Counted from the first letter of the stretch, positions 37,194 through 50,079 are shown. The stretch is 64,000 nt of DNA from Bradyrhizobium sp. AUGA SZCCT0283 (GCF_018130385.1 NZ_JAFCLU010000008.1:62001-126000); one strand, 5' to 3'. Notes: generated by a model from the letters alone, not told the origin. Made by a program: numbers and translations.

Positions 37194-38336
37194 ATGGATT
37201 TTGATTTGTCCGAGGAGCAGCGCCTTCTCAAGGAAAGCATCGACGGTCTATTGACCGACTCCTACGATTTCGATGCGCGTAAGAAGTACCAGAAGGAGAA
37301 GGGCGGCTGGAGCAAGGCTGTCTGGGGCAAGCTCGCCGAGCAGGGCCTGCTGGGCCTGCCGTTCGCCGAAGCCGATGGCGGCTTTGGCGCCGGCGCGGTC
37401 GAGACCATGATCGTGATGGAAGCGCTCGGCAAGGCGCTGGTGCTGGAGCCGTATCTCGCGACCGTCGTGATCGGCGGCGGCTTCCTGCGCCATGGCGGCT
37501 CGGCCGAGCAGAAGGCCGCGCACATCCCCGGCATCATCGACGGCAGCAAGACCTTTGCGTTTGCGCAGCTCGAGAAGAACTCGCGCTACGACCTCGGCGA
37601 TGTCGCGACATCAGCCAAGAAGAAGGGTGCGGGCTGGGTGATCGACGGCGAAAAATTCGTCGTGCTCAACGGCGAGAACGCCGACACGTTGATCGTGACC
37701 GCGCGCACCAAGGGCGCGCAGCGCGACAGAAGCGGCATCGGCGTGTTCATCGTGCCGGCGAACGCCAAGGGCGTCACCCGCAAGGGCTATCCGACCCAGG
37801 ACGGCCTGCATGCCGCCGACATCACGCTGACCGGCGTCGAGGTCGACGGGAGTGCCGCGATCGGCGATCCCGAGAACGGCCTGCCGCTGGTCGAGCGCGT
37901 GGTGGACGAAGCCCGCACCGCGATGTGCGCGGAAGCCGTCGGCGCGATGGATGAATCGCTGAAGTCTACCGTCGAATATCTCAAGACGCGAAAACAGTTC
38001 GGCGTGCCGATCGGCAGCTTCCAGACCCTGCAGCACCGCGCCGCCGACATGTTCGTGGCGCTCGAACAGGCCCGCAGCATGTCGATGTTCGCGACCATGG
38101 CGGCCGATTTCGACAGCGCGAAAGAGCGCGCGACCGCGGTCGCCGCCGCCAAGGTGCAGATCGGCAAGTCCGGCAAGTTCATCGGCCAGCAGTCGATCCA
38201 GCTTCACGGCGGCATCGGCATGACCCAGGAAGCCAAGATCGGCCACTACTTCAAGCGGCTGACCATGATCGAAAACACCTTTGGCGACACCGACTACCAC
38301 CTCCGCCGCGTCACCGATGCGGGCGGGCTGGTGTAG
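37194..38336 (+). CDS. pimD: Acyl-CoA dehydrogenase, small subunit (PimD-like)
   Basis: Acyl-CoA dehydrogenase-fold protein of 380 residues. It has the N-terminal helical domain DFDLSEEQRLLKESIDGLL, a central beta domain, and a C-terminal QSIQLHGGIGMTQEAKIGHYFKRL followed by MIENTFGDTDYHLRRV. The ending differs from that of the PimC-like partner, in the manner of alpha-beta heteromeric acyl-CoA dehydrogenases. It should act with the 35797 gene on dicarboxyl-CoA or related substrates; heteromer formation is inferred. Confidence 0.85.
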   Translation: MDFDLSEEQRLLKESIDGLLTDSYDFDARKKYQKEKGGWSKAVWGKLAEQGLLGLPFAEADGGFGAGAVETMIVMEALGKALVLEPYLATVVIGGGFLRHGGSAEQKAAHIPGIIDGSKTFAFAQLEKNSRYDLGDVATSAKKKGAGWVIDGEKFVVLNGENADTLIVTARTKGAQRDRSGIGVFIVPANAKGVTRKGYPTQDGLHAADITLTGVEVDGSAAIGDPENGLPLVERVVDEARTAMCAEAVGAMDESLKSTVEYLKTRKQFGVPIGSFQTLQHRAADMFVALEQARSMSMFATMAADFDSAKERATAVAAAKVQIGKSGKFIGQQSIQLHGGIGMTQEAKIGHYFKRLTMIENTFGDTDYHLRRVTDAGGLV

Positions 38337-38349
38337 GGCGCACACTCTC

Positions 38350-38481
38350 TCCGTCATTCCGGGGCATCGCGAAGCGATGAGCCCGGAATCCATCTCGCAA
38401 CTTGCGCCGCGGCCCGATGGATTCTCTGATGTGCAATTGCACATCATAGCTCGCGACTTCGTCGCGCCCCGGAATGACGGA
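38350..38481. repeat. Palindromic repeat element (type B), copy 2
   Basis: Perfect 16-bp outer arms TCCGTCATTCCGGGGC/GCCCCGGAATGACGGA enclose about 100 bases with smaller palindromes (ATCGCGAAGCGAT; GATGTGCAATTGCACATC). Shares the outer arm with the element at 33826. Confidence 0.82.
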
Positions 38482-38505
38482 GCAAGAGTCAGGGAGCCAA
38501 CAACA

Positions 38506-39279
38506 ATGAAAAACACCCCGTTCGATCTCACCGGCAAAATCGCCATCATCACCGGCTCCAGCCGCGGCATTGGCCGTTCCTCCGCAGAGCTGCTCGCCAA
38601 GCTCGGCGCAAAGGTCGTGATCTCCAGCCGCAAGGCGGATGCCTGCCACGAGGTAGCCAGCGGCATCAGGAAGGCCGGCGGCGACGCCCATGTCATCCCC
38701 TGCAACATCTCGCGCCGCGAGGAAGTCGAGGCGCTGGTCACGGGCACGACCAAGCATTACGGCAAGGTCGACATCCTCGTCTGCAACGCCGCGGTGAACC
38801 CGTATTATGGCCCGCTGCTCGACATCAAGGACGAGGCCTTCGACAAGATCATGAACTCGAACGTCAAGAGCAACATCTGGCTCTGCGCGCTGGCGATCCC
38901 GCAGATGGCCGAGCGAGGCAACGGTTCGGTGGTGATCATCTCGTCCATCGGCGGCATGCGCGGCTCCACCGTGATCGGCGCCTACGGCATTTCGAAAGCG
39001 GCCGATTTCGCGCTGTGCCGCAGCCTCGCCGGCGAATGGGGCCCGAAGGGCGTCCGCGTCAATTGCGTCGCGCCCGGCCTGGTCAAGACCGATTTCGCCA
39101 AGGCGCTGTGGGAAGACCCGGAAATGCTCAAGCGCCGCACCGCCGGCACCCCGCTCCGCCGCATCGGCGAGCCCGACGAAATCGCCGGCGCGGTGGCCTA
39201 CCTGGCCTCCGACGCGTCGACCTTCATGACCGGCCAGACCATCGTGGTCGATGGCGGCGTAACGACCGCGGCGACGTAG
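38506..39279 (+). CDS. SDR family oxidoreductase
   Basis: Short-chain dehydrogenase of 257 residues with cofactor motif TGSSRGIG at 16-23, NAA at 94-96, and catalytic YGISK at 160-164. The start is the ATG at 38506 with AGGGAG 9 bases upstream; the frame runs open to 38281 as a shadow. It follows the PimC/PimD-like genes on the same strand and may reduce or oxidise a pathway intermediate. The family (FabG-like) does not fix the substrate. It matches no pim gene I can name with confidence. Confidence 0.87.
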   Translation: MKNTPFDLTGKIAIITGSSRGIGRSSAELLAKLGAKVVISSRKADACHEVASGIRKAGGDAHVIPCNISRREEVEALVTGTTKHYGKVDILVCNAAVNPYYGPLLDIKDEAFDKIMNSNVKSNIWLCALAIPQMAERGNGSVVIISSIGGMRGSTVIGAYGISKAADFALCRSLAGEWGPKGVRVNCVAPGLVKTDFAKALWEDPEMLKRRTAGTPLRRIGEPDEIAGAVAYLASDASTFMTGQTIVVDGGVTTAAT

Positions 39280-39291
39280 GCGGCTCTCTCC

Positions 39292-39418
39292 GCTGTCGTC
39301 CCTTGCGAACGCAGGGACCCAAACCGCGTTGTGCTCTCGACTCAAGCCGAGTTGGCTGACGTCTTTCGCCAAATAAAAGCCGGTGGCTATGGGTACCTGC
39401 GTTCGCAGGGACGACAGC
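39292..39418. repeat. Long inverted repeat element (type C), copy 2
   Basis: Arms GCTGTCGTCCC-TGCGAACGCAGGGACCCA and its near-complement at 39390-39418, with an extra T in the left arm and an A substitution in the right. Related to the copies at 35624 and 50085. Confidence 0.85.
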
Positions 39419-39488
39419 AACATATTGACCTCCGCCTCCCAATCGGATTGCCTCTTGCGCAACCAAAACCTCCCGGGGAAGCAACGTC

Positions 39489-40991
39489 ATGTCCTTTGTG
39501 CTGGCCATCGATCAGGGCACCACGTCCTCACGCGCCATCGTGTTTCGATCAGACATCTCCATCGCCGCCACCGCGCAGCAGGAATTCCCGCAGCATTTCC
39601 CGGCGTCCGGCTGGGTCGAGCACGAGCCCGAGGACATCTGGACCTCGACGTTACAGGTTTGCCGCGCCGCGCTGGAAAAGGCCGGCCTGACGGCCAAGGA
39701 CATCGCCGCGATCGGCATCACCAACCAGCGCGAGACCACGGTGGTCTGGGACCGCGCCACCGGGCAGGCGGTGCACCGCGCCATCGTTTGGCAGGACCGC
39801 CGCACCGCGGACATCTGCGCCAAATTGAAGAGCGAAGGCCACGAGCCGGCAATTTCGGCCAAGACCGGTCTCATTATCGACCCCTATTTCTCCGGCACCA
39901 AAGTCGCCTGGATTCTCGACCACGTGCCGGGCGCCCGCGAACGCGCCGGCCGCGGCGAACTGATGTTCGGCACCGTCGATTGCTATCTCTTGTGGCGCCT
40001 GACCGCTGGCCGTGTACACGCCACCGACGCCACCAACGCCTCGCGCACGCTGCTGTTCAACATCCACACCGGCGAGTGGGACGACGAACTCTTGAAACTG
40101 CTGCGCGTGCCGCGCTCGATGCTGCCCGAGGTGAAAGACTCCTCCGCCAAGTTCGGCGACAGCGACCCCGCTCTGTTCGGCGGCTCGATCGCCATTTCCG
40201 GCATTGCCGGCGACCAGCAGGCCGCCACCATCGGCCAGGCCTGCTTCACGCCCGGCATGATCAAGTCGACCTACGGCACCGGCTGTTTTGCGCTGCTCAA
40301 CACCGGCACGACGCCGGTCGCCTCGAAGAACAAGCTGCTGACGACGATCGCCTATCAACTGAACGGCAAGCGCACCTACGCGCTGGAAGGCTCGATCTTC
40401 GTCGCAGGCTCCGCCGTGCAATGGCTGCGCGATGGCCTCGGCATCATCAAGCAGGCGGCCGAAACCGGCCCGCTCGCCGACAAATCCGATTCCATGCAGA
40501 GCGTCTATCTGGTGCCGGCCTTCGTCGGCCTCGGCGCGCCCTACTGGAATCCCCGCGTCCGCGGCGCGCTGTTCGGCCTCACCCGCAACACCGGCCCCGC
40601 CGAACTCGCCCATGCCGCGCTGGAAAGCGTCTGCTACCAGACCTACGATCTTCGCGAGGCGATGCGCGCCGACTGGCCGGGAGAGAAGGCCGCCAATGTG
40701 CTCCGCGTCGACGGCGGCATGACGGCGTCGGACTGGACCATGCAGCGCCTCGCCGACCTGCTCGACGCCCCGGTCGACCGCCCGATGATTCAGGAAACCA
40801 CCGCGCTGGGCGCCGCCTATCTCGCGGGGCTTTCGGCCGGCGTCTATCCCGAGCCGGCAAAGTTCGCCGACAACTGGCGGCTGGAACATCGCTTCAGGCC
40901 CAACATGAGCAAGGCGACGCGGGACCGGAAGCTTGCCGGCTGGGCGAGGGCGGTGAAGGGCGTGCTCGCGAGTGACGAGGGGGAGGGGTAG
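39489..40991 (+). CDS. glpK: Glycerol kinase
   Basis: ATP:glycerol 3-phosphotransferase of 500 residues, the normal length. The N-terminal [14 protein letters not shown] is the FGGY-kinase phosphate motif, [13 protein letters not shown] is the glycerol-binding segment, and [11 protein letters not shown] and the C-terminal [19 protein letters not shown] are also diagnostic. No glpF, glpD or glpR lies beside it, so it is an orphan glycerol gene here. A type C repeat occupies its upstream gap. Confidence 0.96.
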   Translation: MSFVLAIDQGTTSSRAIVFRSDISIAATAQQEFPQHFPASGWVEHEPEDIWTSTLQVCRAALEKAGLTAKDIAAIGITNQRETTVVWDRATGQAVHRAIVWQDRRTADICAKLKSEGHEPAISAKTGLIIDPYFSGTKVAWILDHVPGARERAGRGELMFGTVDCYLLWRLTAGRVHATDATNASRTLLFNIHTGEWDDELLKLLRVPRSMLPEVKDSSAKFGDSDPALFGGSIAISGIAGDQQAATIGQACFTPGMIKSTYGTGCFALLNTGTTPVASKNKLLTTIAYQLNGKRTYALEGSIFVAGSAVQWLRDGLGIIKQAAETGPLADKSDSMQSVYLVPAFVGLGAPYWNPRVRGALFGLTRNTGPAELAHAALESVCYQTYDLREAMRADWPGEKAANVLRVDGGMTASDWTMQRLADLLDAPVDRPMIQETTALGAAYLAGLSAGVYPEPAKFADNWRLEHRFRPNMSKATRDRKLAGWARAVKGVLASDEGEG

Positions 40992-40999
40992 CCCCATCC

Positions 41000-41034
41000 G
41001 TCATCACCGGGCTAAACACCAAGCCCGGCCATGA
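41000..41034. repeat. Hairpin repeat element (type F, short)
   Basis: GTCAT..CCGGGCT with AGCCCGG..ATGAC forms an imperfect hairpin after glpK. No T tract follows. It shares the CCCGGCCATGAC arm with the elements at 41495 and 43794. Confidence 0.65.
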
Positions 41035-41049
41035 CGCAGAGAGGCGCGC

Positions 41050-41469
41050 TTAAAACACCTCCTGCCTCGCCCGTGCCAGCGAAAACCCGCGGCGATCCGT
41101 GTTGAAGCACGTTACGCCCGCCTGCTCCGACTTGCACGTAAACCCTCCACGCTGCCACACCTCGCCATAGCCCAACACCGGCAGCGATTTGTCCATCACG
41201 GTGTCGCCGTGGCAGAGGCGGGCGGCGGGGCCCTTGGCGTTCATCTCGAAGGCGCCGCCGTAGTCGAGGTCGCAATCGGCGGGCCGCCGCGGTTTTGTTT
41301 CCATCGCGCTGATGTCGCAGCGGAGGATGTTCTGCTTGTCGTAGTCGAAATACTGGCAGGCGATGTTTTTGGAGGGCGACTGGAAACCCGCGGGGCCGGT
41401 CTGGGCGTGCGATGGGCCAGCGATTGTCAAGAGGGACAACGCAAAGAGGGTCGCTAACTTGTGATGCAT
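41050..41469 (-). CDS. Small secreted protein, DUF6636-like
   Basis: Protein of 139 residues with a signal peptide (LATLFALSLLTIAGPSHA, cleaved before QTGPAGF). The mature domain has FQSPSKNIACQYF, RCDI, CDLDYG, LCHGD, FTCKSEQAGVTCFN and RGFSLARA, that is, six cysteines in pairs, as in DUF6636-type proteins of unknown function. I chose the ATG at 41469, which gives a complete leader; the frame is open to 41520. Periplasmic location is likely. No function can be assigned. Confidence 0.78.
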   Translation of the reverse strand: MHHKLATLFALSLLTIAGPSHAQTGPAGFQSPSKNIACQYFDYDKQNILRCDISAMETKPRRPADCDLDYGGAFEMNAKGPAARLCHGDTVMDKSLPVLGYGEVWQRGGFTCKSEQAGVTCFNTDRRGFSLARARQEVF

Positions 41470-41494
41470 GCTCAATGTCTGCGGCTCGGGGATC

Positions 41495-41584
41495 GTCATG
41501 CCCGGACTTGATCCGGGCATCCATCCACCTTCAATATGATCACTTCAAAGTAGATGGATGGCCGGGTCAAGCCCGGCCATGACG
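41495..41584. repeat. Inverted repeat element (type F), copy 1
   Basis: GTCATGCCCGGACTTGATCC at one end and GGCCGGGTCAAGCCCGGCC plus ATGAC at the other form an imperfect long hairpin, between the divergent DUF6636-like and GST genes. A close relative is at 43794-43879. Confidence 0.78.
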
Positions 41585-41598
41585 AGCAGAGAGAAACC

Positions 41599-42228
41599 AT
41601 GATCCTGATCGGCCAATTCGACTCCCCCTTTGTCCGCCGCGTTGCCATCGCCATGCGGCTCTACGGCATCGCCTTCGAGCACAAGCCGTGGTCGACCTTC
41701 GGCGATGCCGACAAGATCGCGCCCTATAATCCGCTGCGGCGGGTGCCGACGCTGGTGCTCGACGATGGCGAGGCGCTGATCGAGAGCGCGATGATCCTGG
41801 ATCATCTCGACGACCTCGTCGGTCCCGACAAGGCGATGATCGCCCCGCGCGGCGAGACGCGACGGCGGCACTTGCGGATTTGCGCGCTGGCGATGGGCCT
41901 CGGCGACAAGGGCGTCAGCCTGCTGTACGAGCGCGTGCTGCGCAAGGAGAAGCAGCTCGATCTCTGGGTCGAGCGCTGCAAGTCGCAGATATCAGGCGTG
42001 CTCGATGTGCTGGAAAAGGAGCGCGCCGCGGTCAAGACGCCGTATTGGTTCGGCGAGAAGATCGGCCACGCCGATATCGCGGTCGCCTGCGTGCTGCGCT
42101 TCACCGGCGAAGCGCATCCCGCGCTGTTCGACGCGCGCTATCCCGCGCTGAAGGCGCATTCCGCCGCTTGCGAGGCGCTGCCACCGTTCCAGGAAATCGT
42201 GCAGCCGCTAGCGCCACCGAAGGGGTGA
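41599..42228 (+). CDS. Glutathione S-transferase family protein
   Basis: GST-like protein of 209 residues. It has an N-terminal thioredoxin fold (LIGQFDSPFVRRVAIAMRLYGIAFEHKPW), the cis-proline and glutathione-contact region RRVPTLVLDDGEALIESAMILDHLD, and a helical C-terminal domain with FGEKIGHADIAVACVLRF. I chose the ATG at 41599 because the preceding residues of the open frame come from the repeat element. The substrate is unknown. Confidence 0.85.
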   Translation: MILIGQFDSPFVRRVAIAMRLYGIAFEHKPWSTFGDADKIAPYNPLRRVPTLVLDDGEALIESAMILDHLDDLVGPDKAMIAPRGETRRRHLRICALAMGLGDKGVSLLYERVLRKEKQLDLWVERCKSQISGVLDVLEKERAAVKTPYWFGEKIGHADIAVACVLRFTGEAHPALFDARYPALKAHSAACEALPPFQEIVQPLAPPKG

Positions 42229-42324
42229 GGTGGCGCAGCGGCACGCGAGCTTGATCAATCACCGCTGGCGCGCGGCTGGCGATCCCGCCCGGTTGGCTGG
42301 CGGGATCGTCCGGACACACGAGCC

Positions 42325-42885
42325 TCAGCCGCGCTTGGCGGCCGCGGCGTAGCCTGCGGTGACTTCGTCCTTGTGCGCGGCGAAGGCCGCCAGCACTTCG
42401 GCCTTTTCGCGCTTCGGGACTTTTGCGAAATCCAGCGACCGTCCGAGTTCGGCTGCGACCTCGTCGAATTCTGCCGGTGAGATCCGCAAGTCGCGGTGGG
42501 CCTCCTCGAGGCCAAGCGGCGTCGTGCCGGGTTTGGTAGCCGTGAACTGGAACGGTCCGCCTGAAACGTTGCAGACCCACAGGGTCCGCTGGAACTTGAG
42601 GCCGGGCAGCCTTGCCAGGTTCTTGGTGTGCCATTCCTTCAGCCGCGGGTTTTTGGACTTCTGACCGACGACAGGGTTCTTCACGACGGCGTCGCTGAAG
42701 TGATCCACGACCGCCGCGATGGCGAACACGCCGCCGAGCCGTTCATACAGGCTCTTGTCAGGCTTGGTTTGCTGGGCCTGAGCGTAAGCATTATTGCCCC
42801 GTGCCAAAGTGATCGGGGCGGCAGCCAGCGCCAGCCCGGCGACCACGCGTCGTCTGGTAATGGAAGTCGAATGAGCCTTTGCCAT
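42325..42885 (-). CDS. Group 1 truncated haemoglobin with Tat-type signal peptide
   Basis: Protein of 186 residues. A twin-arginine leader SITRRRVVAGLALAAAPITLA precedes the globin domain (about 44-160). The domain starts DKSLYERLGGVFAIAAVVDHF and contains LEEAHRDLRIS, where His130 is the likely proximal haem ligand. The ATG at 42885 has a perfect AGGAGG 9 bases upstream; the open frame further out is not coding. Truncated globins are usually cytoplasmic, so periplasmic export of a folded haem protein is notable. Roles in oxygen or nitric oxide chemistry are possible but not shown. Confidence 0.85.
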   Translation of the reverse strand: MAKAHSTSITRRRVVAGLALAAAPITLARGNNAYAQAQQTKPDKSLYERLGGVFAIAAVVDHFSDAVVKNPVVGQKSKNPRLKEWHTKNLARLPGLKFQRTLWVCNVSGGPFQFTATKPGTTPLGLEEAHRDLRISPAEFDEVAAELGRSLDFAKVPKREKAEVLAAFAAHKDEVTAGYAAAAKRG

Positions 42886-43111
42886 TGGGTGCCTCCTTTG
42901 GGTGGAATTGTCGTCCAGCTCGGCATCGTCCGGTGCGAACGGGTCTGTCCGCAATGCCCGCGTGACGATCTCCTTGCTGCCCATCGGATGCGATTTAGGG
43001 CGAAAGGTTCCTGACAAAACGGCTATGGCGGCGCAATGCGGCAGCGTCCTGCCAAAGGTTGTTCTTGAAGAGCAGCGATTATCGGCTAAGCCCGGGTAAC
43101 GCGTAAGGAAC

Positions 43112-43774
43112 TTACGTCTTCGGCCGCATCGCCTCCGGCGTATCCGGCTGCGCCAGCGGATGCGCTCTTGCAAATTCCGGGAGCGCCATTGCGGTCTCGA
43201 AGATGCGCTTCACGGTCGGGTAGATCTTCAGATCGATCTGCTGGTTCAGCGCGACCGTGACATGCCCCACCATGCAGACATCCGCCAGCGTCGGCGCATC
43301 GCCATGACAAAACCGGCCGGTGTCCTTGTTGTCAGCCAGATGCCCCTCCAGCGCCGCCAGCGTTTCCACGATCCAGTGCCGCCGCCACGCCGCCTGCTGG
43401 GTGTCGCGCAGGTTGAGTTCGTGGTCGAGATAGCGCCGCACCCGCGGCGTCAGCAGCGGATGGCCTTCGCAGGCCACCATCAGCGCCAGCGCGCGGACGC
43501 GGGCGCGGCCGGCGATATCGGCGGGCAGCAGCGGCGGGGAGGGATATTTCTCGTCGAGATATTCGAGGATGGCGAGCGACTGGAACAGTGTGGTGCCGTC
43601 ATCCTCGACCAGCGCCGGCAGCGCCATCTGCGGATTGATGCGGCGATACTCGGGGTCGCGATGGGCGTTGGCGTCGAGATCGACGAAGATCACTTCGGCC
43701 GGAACGTTTTTCAGATTGAGCGCGATGCGCACGCGAAAACTCGCCAGCGATCGCCAGAAGGAGAAGAATTTCAT
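43112..43774 (-). CDS. maiA: Zeta-class glutathione S-transferase / maleylacetoacetate isomerase-like
   Basis: GST-fold protein of 220 residues. The N-terminal FFSFWRSLASFRVRIALNLKNV corresponds to the SSCxxR-type region of zeta-class enzymes but reads WRSLASFR here, with no cysteine. INPQMALPALVEDDGTTLFQSLAILEYLDE follows, and a C-terminal FCHGDAPTLADVCMVGHV. Maleylacetoacetate isomerase works in tyrosine and homogentisate catabolism, but no other gene of that pathway is nearby. The missing active-site cysteine makes the precise reaction uncertain. Confidence 0.72.
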   Translation of the reverse strand: MKFFSFWRSLASFRVRIALNLKNVPAEVIFVDLDANAHRDPEYRRINPQMALPALVEDDGTTLFQSLAILEYLDEKYPSPPLLPADIAGRARVRALALMVACEGHPLLTPRVRRYLDHELNLRDTQQAAWRRHWIVETLAALEGHLADNKDTGRFCHGDAPTLADVCMVGHVTVALNQQIDLKIYPTVKRIFETAMALPEFARAHPLAQPDTPEAMRPKT

Positions 43775-43793
43775 GGGAGAGCCTCGGGCACTG

Positions 43794-43879
43794 TGTCATG
43801 CCCGGACTTGATCCGGGCATCCATCACCTTCGTGAGACTCTTGTGAAGATGGATCACGGGGTCAAGCCCGGTGATGACA
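43794..43879. repeat. Inverted repeat element (type F), copy 2
   Basis: TGTCATGCCCGGACTTGATCC and GGTCAAGCCCGGTGATGACA-type arms at the two ends, in the gap between metH and the GST gene. Nearly the same as the element at 41495. Confidence 0.78.
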
Positions 43880-43881
43880 AA

Positions 43882-47757
<3,876 letters not shown>

Positions 47758-47761
47758 CGGA

Positions 47762-48676
47762 TCAGGCGGCTTTCTGTGCGCCATTGGGGCGGATACCCAG
47801 CAGATGGCTGATCGCAAACACGAGGTCCGCGCGGTTCATGGTGTAGAAATGAAAGGTATCGACGCCGTGCTTGGCGAGCTTCTGCACCTGGCCGGCCGCA
47901 ACGGTGGCGGCAACCAGCTTGCGCGTTTCGGCGTCGTCGTCGAGGCCGTCGAACTTGTCCGCCAGCCAGTTCGGCACGGTCGTTCCAGCCCGGGTCACGA
48001 AACTCCGCGCCTGCTTGAAATTGTGCATCGGCATGATGCCCGGCACGACCGGGATATCGATGCCACGGGCGCGGACGCGATCGAGGTAGCGGAAGTAGAG
48101 GTCGTTATCGAAGAACACCTGCGTGATGGCGCGCGCAGCGCCGGCATCGACCTTGGCCTTCAGCGTGTCGATGTCGGCATCGATGGTCGGGCTCTCCGGA
48201 TGTTTTTCGGGATAGGCGGAAACCGAGATCTCGATATCGGGATAGCGCTTCTTGATGCCTTCGATCAGGTCGGGCGAGCTCTGATAGCCGTCCGGGTGGG
48301 CATGGTAGGCTGTGCCGATGCCGGTGGTGGGATCGCCGCGCAGCGCCACGATGTGGCGGACGCCGATCTCGTGATAGCGCGCCACCACGTCGTCGATCTC
48401 GCCCTTCGGCGCGCCGACGCAGGTCAAATGCGCCGCCGGCGTCAGGCTGGTTTCTTTCAGGATGCGGGCGATAGTCGAGTGGGTGCGCTCTCGGGTCGAT
48501 CCCCCCGCGCCATATGTCACCGATACGAAATTCGGCGTCAGCGGCGCCAGCCGGTTGATGGTCTCCCACAGGCTCCGCTCCATCTCTTCCGTCTTGGGCG
48601 GGAAGAACTCGAAGGAAATCTTTGGCGAATGCAGCGCGCGATGGCCGTCGAAAGCGGGGGGCGTAACATCGGTCAT
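47762..48676 (-). CDS. metF: 5,10-methylenetetrahydrofolate reductase
   Basis: Reduces methylenetetrahydrofolate to 5-methyltetrahydrofolate with a flavin cofactor. The protein has 304 residues. [24 protein letters not shown] is the family N-terminus, [23 protein letters not shown] the substrate region, and [13 protein letters not shown] and [11 protein letters not shown] the FAD-binding stretches. It is the first gene of the metF-metH unit, with a leader containing inverted repeats. Confidence 0.95.
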   Translation of the reverse strand: MTDVTPPAFDGHRALHSPKISFEFFPPKTEEMERSLWETINRLAPLTPNFVSVTYGAGGSTRERTHSTIARILKETSLTPAAHLTCVGAPKGEIDDVVARYHEIGVRHIVALRGDPTTGIGTAYHAHPDGYQSSPDLIEGIKKRYPDIEISVSAYPEKHPESPTIDADIDTLKAKVDAGAARAITQVFFDNDLYFRYLDRVRARGIDIPVVPGIMPMHNFKQARSFVTRAGTTVPNWLADKFDGLDDDAETRKLVAATVAAGQVQKLAKHGVDTFHFYTMNRADLVFAISHLLGIRPNGAQKAA

Positions 48677-49059
48677 GGCACTTCACAAAGCTCCGAAAGA
48701 ATGGGCAGGCTTCAGGCCTAGCGGCCGGCAGCTAAAATAAGCCAAACGAGGCTGGCTCAACAGCCCATCTGAGATGGGAAGTGGCCCAATATAAGCAGAA
48801 ATATACGGAATAGAGACCGTATCAGACATTTGGTGGGCAGCGAGCGGCGATGTAATTATGTAACGAAAACAGCAAAATAGTGGCGGTCTGGCGATCTTGT
48901 CGATGATGAATCTGGTGGGCAGGATGGAATTTTGCTAAATCTGTTACATATCGTCCCACTCGCGTCTTGCGGTACGACACCTCCTTTCCCCACAAGCGCG
49001 GGCCTGATCTGCGCCAGCCGGGCCTTTGTCGCCCTCGATTGCCGCACTAGTTTACGGCC
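48677..49059. other. Divergent non-coding region between metF and the LLM oxidoreductase gene
   Basis: A 383-base gap, AT-richer than the surroundings. It holds a hairpin CCCATC-TGA-GATGGG at 48764-48778 and an inverted repeat ATACGG/CCGTAT with 8-base spacer at 48803-48822, both placed in the likely metF leader or promoter. I found no match to the SAM-II, SAH or cobalamin riboswitch cores. Nothing else is evident. Confidence 0.5.
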
Positions 49060-50079
49060 ATGATTCCGCTTTCAGTCCTCGACCTCTCCGTCGTCACCAC
49101 AGGCACAAAGCCCGCCGCCGCGCTGCAGAACAGCATCGATCTGGCGCGCCATGTCGATGGGCTCGGCTATGTCCGCTACTGGCTCGCCGAGCACCATAAT
49201 CTGGCCTCGGTAGCGAGCCCCGCGCCCGACCTGATGATCGGGCAGATCGCGGCGGTGACGAAGAATATCCGCGTCGGCTCCGGCGGCGTGATGCTGCCCA
49301 ACCACGCGCCGCTGGTGGTGGCCGAGCGCTTCAAGATGCTGGAGGCGCTGTTTCCCGGCCGCATCGATCTCGGCCTTGGCCGTGCGCCCGGCACCGATGG
49401 CGCCACCGCGCACGCGCTGCGCAGCCGGCTCGATCGCCGCGAAGGCGACGATTTTCTTGAACGCTTAAGTGAACTGGTGTTGTGGGAGACCCGCGATTTC
49501 CCGCCCGGCCATCCCTACAACAATGTGGTGGCGATGCCGGACGATACGCCGCTGCCGCCGATCTGGCTGCTCGGCTCGAGCGATTACAGTTCGGAACTGG
49601 CCGCGCAGGTCGGCATGGGCTTCGCATTCGCACATCATTTCGCGTCCTATGACGCGGTCGCGGCGATGACCAACTACCGCGACCATTTCAAGCCATCCGG
49701 CTGGCGCGCCACGCCGCACGGCATTCTCGCCGTCGCTGCCGTTGCCGCCGAAACCGATGCGGAGGCCGAAAAGCTAGCCTCCTCGATGGACCTCAACCGC
49801 CTGCGCCGCGACCGCGGGCAATACCTGCCGTTGCCGAGCGTCGAGGAAGCGCTGGCCTATAATTATAGTGACGCCGAGCGCGCCTCGGTCATGCGCAACC
49901 GCTCGCGGCTGTTCGTCGGTAGCCCGGCGACCATCATGGCGAAGCTGCAGCCGATGATCACGGCAGGCAAGCCGGACGAGTTGATGATCATCACTGCGGT
50001 GTACGATCACGACGCGCGAAAGAAATCGTATAGTCTGTTGGCCGATGCGTTCGGATTGGGCAAGAAGGTTGCCGCATAA
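49060..50079 (+). CDS. LLM class flavin-dependent oxidoreductase (luciferase-like)
   Basis: Luciferase-like monooxygenase fold of 339 residues. It has IPLSVLDLSVV, GYVRYWLAEHHNLASVASPAPDLMIGQIAAVTKNIRVGSGGVMLPNHAPLVVAE and FPGRIDLGLGRAPGTD, which place it in the MsnO8/YhbW-like subgroup. It probably uses reduced FMN supplied by another protein. The substrate is unknown. It is divergent from metF. Confidence 0.9.
   Translation: MIPLSVLDLSVVTTGTKPAAALQNSIDLARHVDGLGYVRYWLAEHHNLASVASPAPDLMIGQIAAVTKNIRVGSGGVMLPNHAPLVVAERFKMLEALFPGRIDLGLGRAPGTDGATAHALRSRLDRREGDDFLERLSELVLWETRDFPPGHPYNNVVAMPDDTPLPPIWLLGSSDYSSELAAQVGMGFAFAHHFASYDAVAAMTNYRDHFKPSGWRATPHGILAVAAVAAETDAEAEKLASSMDLNRLRRDRGQYLPLPSVEEALAYNYSDAERASVMRNRSRLFVGSPATIMAKLQPMITAGKPDELMIITAVYDHDARKKSYSLLADAFGLGKKVAA

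Noticed and set aside
42902..43099. Small plus-strand gene of 65 codons between the globin and GST genes
   Set aside because: No ribosome site, no recognisable motif and composition like a shadow; both neighbours are on the other strand.
48677..48800. SAM-II or SAH riboswitch before metF
   Set aside because: The GCTAAA-like sequence is on the opposite strand from metF, and no matching pseudoknot core was found.
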